DNA from: an uncultured Lachnospiraceae bacterium
Lineage (GTDB): Bacteria; Bacillota; Clostridia; Lachnospirales; Lachnospiraceae
Length of the DNA stretch: 59,064 nt
Direction of reading: 5' to 3'
Assembly (NCBI GenBank): GCA_944384105.1
Contig: CALWSC010000012.1
Coordinates: 1-59,064 of the forward strand
In this document: in pieces, positions 1-6,807 of the stretch
How positions within the stretch are numbered: position 1 is the stretch's first letter
How the letters are laid out: each line of letters opens with the position of its first letter
Notes under the pieces: model-generated
Seen by the model: the letters and a program-made list of their open reading frames with translations, nothing else
What the model was told of the DNA's origin: nothing
Database searches by the model: none
Program-made: the position numbers and the translations under genes

Positions 1-131
1 GAAACACTTGAATAATCCAGTCATCCAGACAAGAAAGTAGCAAATGAAGCACCGTATTGTACAGAAATCAGATTTATACTGAGGTAATATTTAAAATTTG
101 TGTCCAGTTTTTGTTGACTAGTGCACATTTT

Positions 132-239
132 AAGCTGCGAAGCACTCAAATTAAAGGTTCACATTCAAAGTAGTGAAGCACTTAAATTAAAAGTTTGCCC
201 TCCAAGTAGCAAAGCACTTAATTTGATCAGATTACATTG
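132..239. repeat. Three degenerate 36-bp tandem repeats
   Basis: Units begin at 132, 168 and 204, giving an exact 36-bp period. The conserved core is close to AAGTAGCGAAGCACTT followed by AAATTAAA; the third unit is the most diverged. A partial fourth copy with a 3-base insertion lies near 31-52. Each core can form a small hairpin (AAGT and GC arms around a GAA loop). The rest of 1-332 is AT-rich, with an alternating AT tract at about 241-260, and holds no credible gene. Confidence 0.6.
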
Positions 240-332
240 ATCATATATATTATATATAATCACCGCAAAAAAAGCAATTAAAAATTCCAAATTATATGTG
301 GCACTAACGTTTGATAAGTAATTTTCCACGTG

Positions 333-1130
333 TCAAGAGCTCGCGCTGCTGTACCGCTTTAATGCAAATTTCCAAAGCGCCCGGCTCAGTGCGAAGAACA
401 GGACCGGAGCAGCGGCGCCCCAAAGGCAGGCGAAAGGGGAGAGTTCACCCATGAGAAACAGTCCCGGGAAGTTTGTTATCACAAAAATGGGCAGGATATA
501 AGTACCGATTCTGCGGAACCATTTTCCATAGATCAGAGAGGGCATATTATTAAAATCCCAAAGCGCATTGCTGATATCCGCGATACCTCCCACCGATACA
601 GTCCAGAAGCTGAGAAGATACGGCAGCAGGAACAGACTGTAGGTCAGCAGGGCCCCGCAGAGCAGATAGAATAAAAATCCCGCGATGGGAAGAAATCCTA
701 CGGGAAGTTCGGCTAGGCGCCATCCGGTTATAATCATAATGATACCGGCAGCGAGATCCGGCAGAAGATAGGCAAAATCGAGCCGACGTATTGTTATGAG
801 AAACTGCAGTGACAGCGGTTTTACAATATAGAGATCGAGCTCCCCGTGCCGAACCATCTCCGGAAGGGAGGAAAAATTGCCGAAATACAGCATATAAATG
901 CCCGTCAGTACCAGATAGATTCCTACAAACAGTAAAATATGATTCGGAGTCAGGATACCGATATTGGTTCCCGCCTTGTAAATGATAGCCACATACAGCA
1001 GCTTAATCAGCATCCATCCCATTTCCACTGTAATACCCGTGATAAAATTTATGCGGTATTCCAGAGCGGACATCAGAGAGTACTTTGCGAAGACCCCCAT
1101 AAGTTTTAAATAGTATACGATCTTTTTCAT
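333..1130 (-). CDS. ABC-2 type transporter permease (second permease)
   Basis: A 265-residue integral membrane protein with about six hydrophobic segments and no signal peptide, resembling the ABC-2 permeases grouped as COG3694 (DUF990-like). It should form half of the membrane channel of the exporter encoded by the next two genes upstream. The reading frame is open much further upstream, but that extension reads through the antisense of the neighbouring permease and is not membrane-like. The start at 1130 (MKKIVYYLK) has a GGAGG six bases ahead; an ATG at 1133 is too close to it. It is the last gene of the minus-strand operon, 17 bp after the preceding permease. The substrate is unknown. Confidence 0.85.
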   Translation of the reverse strand: MKKIVYYLKLMGVFAKYSLMSALEYRINFITGITVEMGWMLIKLLYVAIIYKAGTNIGILTPNHILLFVGIYLVLTGIYMLYFGNFSSLPEMVRHGELDLYIVKPLSLQFLITIRRLDFAYLLPDLAAGIIMIITGWRLAELPVGFLPIAGFLFYLLCGALLTYSLFLLPYLLSFWTVSVGGIADISNALWDFNNMPSLIYGKWFRRIGTYILPIFVITNFPGLFLMGELSPFACLWGAAAPVLFFALSRALWKFALKRYSSASS

Positions 1131-1147
1131 CATATTCCTCCATAATT

Positions 1148-1945
1148 TCATCCGCTGACCGCCGAATAATGGCGTATTCCGCGCTTCCAGAGATAATTTC
1201 CGAGACATAAGAAGAACAGAATCCATCCAATCTGAAAGGTAAATCCCATACCAACACGTTCCCATCCAAAACGTCCGTTGATAATATTTACCGGGAACTG
1301 CGCAGTGTATCCAAACGGCAGCAGAGTGGTCAGCATTTCTGCGGTTTTGCCGAAAATATCCAGAGGAAATACGCCGCCGCTTATGACAGTCAGGACAATG
1401 CTGATTGTTCCGAACAGTTTTTCCACATCCGTAAGCCAGAAGGCAAGAAGCCCGATACAGAAGAAAATAGTAAAGTTCAGAATAATAGCCAGTACGAGGC
1501 TTAAGAAGAATGCGGCTGTCCTTCCGGCGGTAATCGGCATTCCCTGTAAGCAGGCTGCCGCGGTAATGATTATGATGGCAGGCAGAGTGATCATAATTCT
1601 GGGAATCTTCTGTCCAAGAAACCAAAAGAATTGATACCGTTCGTATTTCAGAGGGCGGACGAGATATTTATTCAGCCCTCCTAATTTAATATCCGAATTC
1701 ATTTCCCATTCAAATCCAGTGCTTACAAGCTGAGATATGATTACAGCCAGCAAAGAGTACATCAGAATCTCTCCGCGCTCATATCCAAAGACAGCCGATG
1801 CGTCTGAATGGCGGTACAGATAATTCCACATAGTTGTCTGAATGATGATGGGAAACAGTGCGCTGAGCATACTGAGAAGAAAGCTGATCCGGTATTCCAG
1901 AGCCTGTTCGACGCCCATAAGAAACACACAGCGATAGGCGTTCAT
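1148..1945 (-). CDS. ABC-2 type transporter permease (first permease)
   Basis: A 265-residue membrane protein with about six hydrophobic stretches, resembling COG4587 ABC-2 permeases. It is equal in length to the following permease but clearly different in sequence, which suggests a heterodimeric channel. Its ATG overlaps the stop codon of the ATPase gene in an ATGA arrangement, so the two are probably translationally coupled; GGAGG lies about ten bases upstream. Family members export unidentified small molecules, peptides or lipids. The cargo cannot be told from the sequence. Confidence 0.85.
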   Translation of the reverse strand: MNAYRCVFLMGVEQALEYRISFLLSMLSALFPIIIQTTMWNYLYRHSDASAVFGYERGEILMYSLLAVIISQLVSTGFEWEMNSDIKLGGLNKYLVRPLKYERYQFFWFLGQKIPRIMITLPAIIIITAAACLQGMPITAGRTAAFFLSLVLAIILNFTIFFCIGLLAFWLTDVEKLFGTISIVLTVISGGVFPLDIFGKTAEMLTTLLPFGYTAQFPVNIINGRFGWERVGMGFTFQIGWILFFLCLGNYLWKRGIRHYSAVSG

Positions 1946-2922
1946 GGCACTATGACCTCCTTCTGATAAAATCGGGAGATACTCTCCTCAATGGGTATTT
2001 CCGTGACGGTAAAATCCTCTATTTCAAGATTCGATAAAATAGCGGAGACTGCATCTTTCACATTTTCCTGTGCTACCTCCAGAATTACTTCAGCCGCGTT
2101 GATTTCTCTGACAGTGCCGAAGGTTTCCCAGATTTCAGCGCTTACCGGGGCGGCAGTCTTTACGGACAGCAGCTTTCTTTTGCCGAGAAGCCGGTTGATT
2201 TCCTTTAACTGTCCGTCGTATACGAGGCAGCCCTGATTGATGATTACAGTACGGCTGCACAGCGCCTCTATATCAGCCATATAGTGACTTGTGATAATAA
2301 CCGTGGTCTTTTGCTGCTCATTGTATATTTTCAGAAATTCACGGATCTTTTGCTGCGAGAGAAGGTCAAGCCCGATTGTGGGTTCATCCAGAAACAGAAT
2401 TTTCGGCCTGTGGATCAGCGCTGCCAGAATTTCCATCTTCATTCGTTCACCCAGAGAAAGCCTGCGCACCTGAACATTCATCAGATCCTTCACGTCGAGT
2501 AATTCTGCAAGCTCCGTTACGATATCCCGGTAATCGCTGTCGCTGATTCCGAAAATACATTTATTCAGGTAAAAGCTGTCGCTGGCGGGGAGATCCCACC
2601 AGAGCTGATTTTTCTGTCCCATGACAATGGAAATCTGGCGCTTAAATTCTGCAGAGCGATCCCACGGAGTAAATCCGTTTACCGATACGCTTCCGGAAGT
2701 CGGGTATAAAATGCCGGACAGCATTTTTAAAGTCGTCGTCTTTCCGGCTCCGTTCGGCCCCAGAAAACCAATCATTTCCCCTTCTTCGACTGAGAAGGAG
2801 ATATCGCGGACCGCCTCTTTGATCAGTGATTCCCGGTGGAAAATATTGTGGAGAGAGCCTCTGATCCCGGCCGCCTTTCTGTAATACGTAAACTCTTTTC
2901 TAAGGTGTTCTACGGTAATCAT
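1942..2922 (-). CDS. ABC transporter ATP-binding protein
   Basis: A 326-residue ATPase. Walker A is GPNGAGKT near residues 56-63, the signature is LSLGERMKME near 155, and Walker B is ILFLDEPTIGLD near 176. The N-terminal extension, the ATPase core and a regulatory-looking C-terminal tail of about 90 residues match the COG4586 group that pairs with two ABC-2 permeases. It should bind the cytoplasmic face of the two permeases encoded next and power export. An AAAGGA lies upstream of the ATG. It starts 20 bp after the LytTR regulator gene, so the four genes look like one operon. Confidence 0.92.
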   Translation of the reverse strand: MITVEHLRKEFTYYRKAAGIRGSLHNIFHRESLIKEAVRDISFSVEEGEMIGFLGPNGAGKTTTLKMLSGILYPTSGSVSVNGFTPWDRSAEFKRQISIVMGQKNQLWWDLPASDSFYLNKCIFGISDSDYRDIVTELAELLDVKDLMNVQVRRLSLGERMKMEILAALIHRPKILFLDEPTIGLDLLSQQKIREFLKIYNEQQKTTVIITSHYMADIEALCSRTVIINQGCLVYDGQLKEINRLLGKRKLLSVKTAAPVSAEIWETFGTVREINAAEVILEVAQENVKDAVSAILSNLEIEDFTVTEIPIEESISRFYQKEVIVP

Positions 2923-2942
2923 GATATCTGCATCCTTTCTGC

Positions 2943-3644
2943 CTATATAAAATCTAAATGGCGGATATAATTTTCAAATGAAAGCTTTACCTCCGGATAT
3001 CTTCGGCGGCTGATATACAGGTGTTCCCCGTTATCCAGCAGAACGCTGCTCCGCTCCAGGCAGCGGATATGATACATATTTACCAGAAAGCTTCGGTCTG
3101 TTCTGATAAATCCGGAACCCTTTAATCTTTTCTCGTACAGGGTCAGAGTTTCGGCAACGGAGAAAATATCCGTCTGTAAATGAAGCTTTATCTCGTGATG
3201 ACAGCTCTCCAGATAAAGGATTTCTTTTTTGGGAATCAGCATCATTTTCCCATTGTGGATAAAGCTGACTCTGGCTGATGCGGGAGATTTGCTGCGCTGC
3301 ATCTTTTGAAAAACGACGGCCAGATCCTGCTCCAGATTATAAAATCTTACTGTGTGGAAAAACGGCATTCTCAGAGCTGCAAATATGTCCTCAGACCGGT
3401 ACGCGACATATACAATAGAAAGCGAGGACTCTTTTTGCCATAGCGTTTCCGCATACCCGAAAGCAGCAGCTCTGTCTTCATATGCCAGCAAAAGACAGGA
3501 CAGATCGCTGCGGGACCCAGGCGAGGCAGGGGAGAGATCCTGAATCAGGCAGCCAAAGTTCTCCCTGACGGACAGAAGTTCCACTGTATGCCGAATTGTA
3601 TTTTTCTCTTCATCCCGTCCGCATAGTATTCCGACCCTGAACAT
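2943..3644 (-). CDS. LytTR-domain transcription regulator
   Basis: A 233-residue protein. The N-terminal 120 residues are receiver-like (MFRVGILCGRDEEK at the start) but conserved receiver aspartates are not obvious, so phosphorylation is uncertain. The C-terminal ~100 residues are a LytTR DNA-binding domain (IPKKEILYLES, then the FIRTDRSFLVN region). The start at 3644 has GGAGAG six bases upstream; an in-frame ATG 16 codons earlier lacks such a site. It leads the ABC exporter operon, and two LytTR-type sites lie upstream, so autoregulation plus control of the exporter is the natural inference. No histidine kinase gene is adjacent. Confidence 0.85.
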   Translation of the reverse strand: MFRVGILCGRDEEKNTIRHTVELLSVRENFGCLIQDLSPASPGSRSDLSCLLLAYEDRAAAFGYAETLWQKESSLSIVYVAYRSEDIFAALRMPFFHTVRFYNLEQDLAVVFQKMQRSKSPASARVSFIHNGKMMLIPKKEILYLESCHHEIKLHLQTDIFSVAETLTLYEKRLKGSGFIRTDRSFLVNMYHIRCLERSSVLLDNGEHLYISRRRYPEVKLSFENYIRHLDFI

Positions 3645-3682
3645 CGTCCGCTCTCCTTTGTCTCTGTTTTTCACGTGTTCCA

Positions 3683-3711
3683 AGCGTAACAAAATTGTTT
3701 CGCAAAATCAA
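3683..3711 (-). promoter_or_regulatory. Promoter of the lytTR-ABC operon
   Basis: Minus strand: -35 TTGATT (3711-3706), a 17-bp spacer, -10 TACGCT (3688-3683). The -10 is weak, as expected for an activated promoter. The LytTR repeats end directly upstream of the -35. Confidence 0.5.
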
Positions 3712-3717
3712 GACGTT

Positions 3718-3753
3718 CTGCCTAAACGGTAGCGCGGTCTGCCCCAACGGCAG
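3718..3753 (-). promoter_or_regulatory. Paired LytTR operator (two direct repeats)
   Basis: On the minus strand, CTGCCGTTGGGGCAG (3753-3739) and CTACCGTTTAGGCAG (3732-3718) lie 21 bp apart start to start, about two helical turns. ACCGTTTAG fits the known LytTR core (T/A)(A/C)(C/A)GTTN(A/G)(T/G) fully; GCCGTTGGG fits except at the first base. The position just upstream of the -35 suits activation. Confidence 0.7.
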
Positions 3754-3819
3754 ATGGCTTTTCTGTGAGATTATTTACAGGGAAACATTTTTCAGATACT
3801 GGAAGAATTGAATTGAAAT

Positions 3820-3847
3820 AAAAATGGGGCTGCCGTTTGGCAGCCCC
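3820..3847 (-). terminator. Terminator of hsp20
   Basis: A GGGGCTGCC/GGCAGCCCC stem (9 bp, 4-base loop) followed on the minus strand by a T-rich tail, 11 bp after the hsp20 stop. Confidence 0.85.
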
Positions 3848-3858
3848 GTGATGTGAGA

Positions 3859-4311
3859 TTATCCTTCAATAGAGATATATTTCTTTTCATCCACCTGTTT
3901 TGCGTCCTTTTTCGGAACGGTCAGTTTCAGGATGCCGTCCTCAAATTTCGCGTGGATGTCTTCCTGCTGGATGTGTTCTCCAACGTAGAAGCTTCTGCTT
4001 ACCGCTCCGGCGTAACGCTCACGGCGGATGTACTTGCCGGTATCTTTCTCCTTCTCATCCTTATCCAGTCCCTTTGCGGCGCTGATGGTCAGGTAGCCGT
4101 TCTCCAGCTTAGCGGTAACTTCATCTTTCTTAAAGCCCGGAAGGTCAATATCCAGTTCATAGGAAGAATCTGTCTCGCGCACATCAGTCTTCATAATGTT
4201 CTTCTCATTCTTTCCGTACAGAGGATTTCTTCTTCCCCAAAATTCTCTCTCAAACGGGAAATCCATAAAATCATCAAATAAGTTTTCTCCAAAAATACTA
4301 GGCATCATCAT
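3859..4311 (-). CDS. Small heat-shock protein, Hsp20/alpha-crystallin family
   Basis: A 150-residue ATP-independent holdase chaperone of the cytoplasm. The N-terminal ~40 residues are aromatic-rich (FGENLFDDFMDFPFE). The alpha-crystallin domain follows, with the family-typical DLPGFKKDEV and the GILKLTVPKK strand near the C-terminus. The length is typical. Three consecutive ATG codons open the frame; the first has AAAGGAG nine bases upstream. The gene is monocistronic between a CIRCE-bearing promoter and its own terminator, so control by the HrcA repressor is expected. Confidence 0.95.
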   Translation of the reverse strand: MMMPSIFGENLFDDFMDFPFEREFWGRRNPLYGKNEKNIMKTDVRETDSSYELDIDLPGFKKDEVTAKLENGYLTISAAKGLDKDEKEKDTGKYIRRERYAGAVSRSFYVGEHIQQEDIHAKFEDGILKLTVPKKDAKQVDEKKYISIEG

Positions 4312-4430
4312 AAGTCATATCTCCTTTCAAATGACAAATTATAATTAGCACTGTCGGAGAATTCCGAGGTGTTGTTTCCAGAACGATCCGGTCGGGTTTC
4401 TTTTTGTTCCCCTTCCTTTGTTCTAGTAGT

Positions 4431-4473
4431 ACTATAACACTGATTGTTAGCCATGTCAAGCCTTGAGTGCTAA
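4431..4473 (-). promoter_or_regulatory. hsp20 promoter with CIRCE (HrcA) operator
   Basis: Minus strand: -35 TTGACA (4459-4454), a 17-bp spacer, -10 TATAGT (4436-4431). A CIRCE-type element covers the -35: TTAGCCATG (4447-4455), exactly nine bases, GAGTGCTAA (4465-4473). The right arm is perfect against TTAGCACTC-N9-GAGTGCTAA and the left arm matches 6 of 9. HrcA bound here would block RNA polymerase. Confidence 0.85.
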
Positions 4474-4534
4474 TTTCACAGTTTTTTCACAAACTTCAAG
4501 AGACAGAATGGGAACGCCCGACGGCAGCTGGTAT

Positions 4535-5398
4535 TCAGTTGGATTTAGATGATCTGTTTTTGTAGAAGGCTTTTATTGCCTGTGCAAAAAAATCAGACGC
4601 TCCTGCACCATATTTTTCATCAGTTATCCGCCTGGCTTTTTCATTGCGATAGTATTGCGCCTGAGCCAGCATAAGCCCTTCTTCGCTTTTGATCTGTGAA
4701 AACTGCTTCATAATAGAACCGTATTCTCCGACTGCTTCTCTAACTTCAAAAGAATCGGCATCACAGCCTTTCTTTGAGGCCAGTTTTTGTAAAACCCCCT
4801 CCAGCCGTTTGTTGTAACTTTCCGCCGCTTCTTTGCTGACAGGATTGTTGGCGACAGATAAGAACTTCTCTTTTCCGCCGTACCACTCAACAACTTTTGC
4901 GTAGCCTCTCTGCATTTTTTCTGATGAAACTGCCTCCATATAGTGCTGTCTCCACTCGTCGACACTTCCGAATTCTTTGACCGCAAGATTCCTTATGTTT
5001 TCCGGCATATGGTCAAACATAGTCTGGAACATTTCTTCAATTTCTGTTTTGTTGAATACTACAAAATCCATTTTATTGTCTCCTTTCAGAATGTCATCAA
5101 TGCTGGCAATCAGGCGCTCCATGCGTTCCTTCTTTGTGACCAGCATTTTCCTTTGCATCTGCAGAATCTGCTTTTTATCAAGAGACGGGTTCTCCATAAC
5201 GGCTTTGATATCTTTCAGAGGGATATCGAATTCACGGAAAAACAAAATCTGCTGCAGTGTTTCCAGTGCTTTATCGTCATAAAGCCGGTATCCCGCATCA
5301 CTTTTTTCTGTCGGCTTCAATAATCCGATTTCATCATAATAGTGAAGCGTGCGTACGCTGATACCTGTTAAATTTGATATTTCCTTTACTGTCCTCAT
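4535..5398 (-). CDS. MerR-family regulator with TipAS effector domain
   Basis: A 287-residue regulator. Residues 1-70 form the MerR winged helix (TVKEISNLTGISVRTLHYYD, then GYRLYDD), a helical linker follows, and the C-terminal ~170 residues are TipAS-like (EWRQHY, a Met/Gln/Phe-rich helical bundle). In Streptomyces TipA this domain captures thiopeptide antibiotics; MerR proteins of this kind also sense other hydrophobic drugs. It is probably autoregulated from the 19-bp-spacer promoter upstream. No efflux gene is adjacent in the same orientation, so its target may be itself or distant. Confidence 0.9.
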   Translation of the reverse strand: MRTVKEISNLTGISVRTLHYYDEIGLLKPTEKSDAGYRLYDDKALETLQQILFFREFDIPLKDIKAVMENPSLDKKQILQMQRKMLVTKKERMERLIASIDDILKGDNKMDFVVFNKTEIEEMFQTMFDHMPENIRNLAVKEFGSVDEWRQHYMEAVSSEKMQRGYAKVVEWYGGKEKFLSVANNPVSKEAAESYNKRLEGVLQKLASKKGCDADSFEVREAVGEYGSIMKQFSQIKSEEGLMLAQAQYYRNEKARRITDEKYGAGASDFFAQAIKAFYKNRSSKSN

Positions 5399-5428
5399 AA
5401 CTGTTGACCTCCCGTTCCTGATATACTC

Positions 5429-5459
5429 ACTTTACTCTATGACGCTCCGTAAGGGTCAA
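5429..5459 (-). promoter_or_regulatory. MerR-type promoter with 19-bp spacer
   Basis: Minus strand: -35 TTGACC (5459-5454), a 19-bp spacer and -10 TAAAGT (5434-5429). The over-long spacer is the hallmark of promoters that MerR proteins activate by untwisting DNA. An ACG-GAG-CGT dyad lies inside the spacer. Confidence 0.65.
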
Positions 5460-5471
5460 TAGGAAATTTCA

Positions 5472-5505
5472 AAGAAAAAGCAGGAAACCGTTTCTGATTT
5501 CCTGC
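5472..5505 (-). terminator. Terminator after the kinase-like gene
   Basis: A GCAGGAAA/TTTCCTGC stem (5480-5487 with 5498-5505) followed on the minus strand by TTTTTC. It closes the minus-strand transcript of the broken kinase gene. Confidence 0.75.
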
Positions 5506-5548
5506 CCCGCACCTTCTGTGATAATGCCGTTTTTGCCATAGTCCTCCT

Positions 5549-6034
5549 TCAAATTGAAACAGCATTATAAATATCCTCGACAACGCTTTCCATATCTTTT
5601 TCGGATGTAATACGGACTTCCTTCAATACGTCCGAAAAATCCTTTTCCCTCCACCATCTGCGCATTGCTTCTTCGCCAAATTCCTGACACTTAGCTCTTG
5701 TCTGATGGCGCTTTAAAGTTTCCTCAAACGGCAAATCAAAGTAGTAGGCATAGATCTTCGTATCGTATAATTGAACGGCCAATTCAAATAGCGGCTTATA
5801 CCAATCTGAATACATAATTCCTTCCAATATAACAATATCGCTGTGCTCACTGCCATACCTGAGGAGCTCTTTCATAAGAGGCAGGGCCAGAGTATTTTCT
5901 CCATCCTTGACTTTGAGCATTTCCCGTCTGACTGCATCCTGTGAAAGAAGCATGGTGTTGTGACCGAACCTGTTTTGTAATTCTTTGACAGTCGTGGTCT
6001 TGCCGCTGCCGGAATTGCCTCTGAGTATAAAATT
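5549..6034 (-). pseudogene. P-loop kinase (zeta-toxin/uridine-kinase-like), 5' end damaged
   Basis: From the first ATG in frame (5953) only 134 residues follow, and they lack a nucleotide-binding loop. The same frame continues upstream as FILRGNSGSGKTTTVKELQN, a perfect Walker A region, but is closed by a TAA at 6037-6035 with no ATG, GTG or TTG between. Adding one T to the run at 6029-6032 would join the P-loop to ATTAAAATT just after a GGAAGG. This suggests an ancestral ATG-AAA-ATT start lost by ATG-to-ATT change plus a one-base deletion, or a sequencing error. The rest (DIVILEGIMY, a lid-like RHQTRAK) looks intact. The original substrate is unknown. Confidence 0.7.
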
Positions 6035-6125
6035 TTAATCTCGCTGCGCCTTCCGTTTTGGTTGTATTATATAACGATCCGGAGTATTATGGAAGAAACA
6101 ATTTTACAGGACAGGGGGATTTCCT

Positions 6126-6692
6126 ATGCCGAACACGACGAAGCAGGCGCTGGAAGCGTCTCTTAAAAATATGATGCTGAAAAAGCCGCTGGACAAGATA
6201 ACGATACACGATCTCACCTCAGACTGCGGGATCAGCCGTATGGCGTTTTATTATCATTTTAAGGATATTTATGATCTGGTGGAGTGGACGTGCGTGGAGG
6301 ACGCGCGGCGGGCGCTGCAGGGGAAGAAAACATATGATACATGGCTGGAGGGAATGGTGCAGATCTTTGAGGCAGTGCTTGAGAATAAGCCGTTTATACA
6401 GAATGCCTACCGCTGCATCAGCAGGGATCAGATTGAGAGATTTCTGTTTCAGATTACATATGATCTGATCCGCGGCGTTGTGGAAGAGAAGGCAGAAGGA
6501 ACCGGGATTGCAAAGGAGGATAAGACGTTTATCGCGGACTTCTATAAATACAGTTTTGTGGGAATCATGCTCGATTGGATCCGGAGGGGGATGAAGGACG
6601 ATTACCGGGAGATTGCTGAGAAGATGAATCTGACGCTGCACGGAAATATTGCAAACTCCATCCGAAATTTCACCAATGGCATTGAGAAATAA
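6126..6692 (+). CDS. TetR/AcrR-family regulator (DhaS-like C-terminal domain)
   Basis: A 188-residue protein. The N-terminal HTH reads KITIHDLTSDCGISRMAFYYHF, a typical TetR recognition helix; the C-terminal ligand domain resembles the TetR_C_8 group seen in dihydroxyacetone-kinase regulators. GGGGG lies upstream of the ATG. It sits 115 bp before the oleate hydratase gene in the same direction, with a long perfect inverted repeat between, so it may control that gene, perhaps in response to fatty acids. That link is inference from position only. Confidence 0.85.
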   Translation: MPNTTKQALEASLKNMMLKKPLDKITIHDLTSDCGISRMAFYYHFKDIYDLVEWTCVEDARRALQGKKTYDTWLEGMVQIFEAVLENKPFIQNAYRCISRDQIERFLFQITYDLIRGVVEEKAEGTGIAKEDKTFIADFYKYSFVGIMLDWIRRGMKDDYREIAEKMNLTLHGNIANSIRNFTNGIEK

Positions 6693-6747
6693 TTTACAGA
6701 TGCGGGTAAATGATAAAAAACTTATCATTTACCCGCATCTGTAAATT
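6691..6747. repeat. 26-bp perfect inverted repeat with 5-base loop
   Basis: Left arm 6691-6716 and right arm 6722-6747 are perfect reverse complements; the loop is AAAAC. The left arm begins inside the tetR stop codon. There is no T-run after it on the plus strand, and the stem is longer and less GC-rich than typical intrinsic terminators. It could be an RNA processing or attenuation hairpin, or a small repeat element. Confidence 0.9.
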
Positions 6748-6807
6748 GGCGCGGAAAGAAAAGAGCGGTAGGATAGAGCCATAAAACACAGAAAGAGGGC
6801 AGTATAT

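Noticed and set aside
31-239. CRISPR array
   Set aside because: The 36-bp period is the whole unit with no spacer between conserved repeats, the copies are diverged, and no cas gene is present.
333-1625. A 430-residue permease starting at 1625
   Set aside because: The first ~165 residues are antisense to the neighbouring permease, not hydrophobic in pattern, and a good ribosome site lies before 1130.
5456-5539. 27-codon minus-strand frame with a strong GGAGG site after the kinase pseudogene
   Set aside because: It runs through the terminator stem and resembles no protein known to me. The GGAGG may be a remnant of a lost downstream gene.
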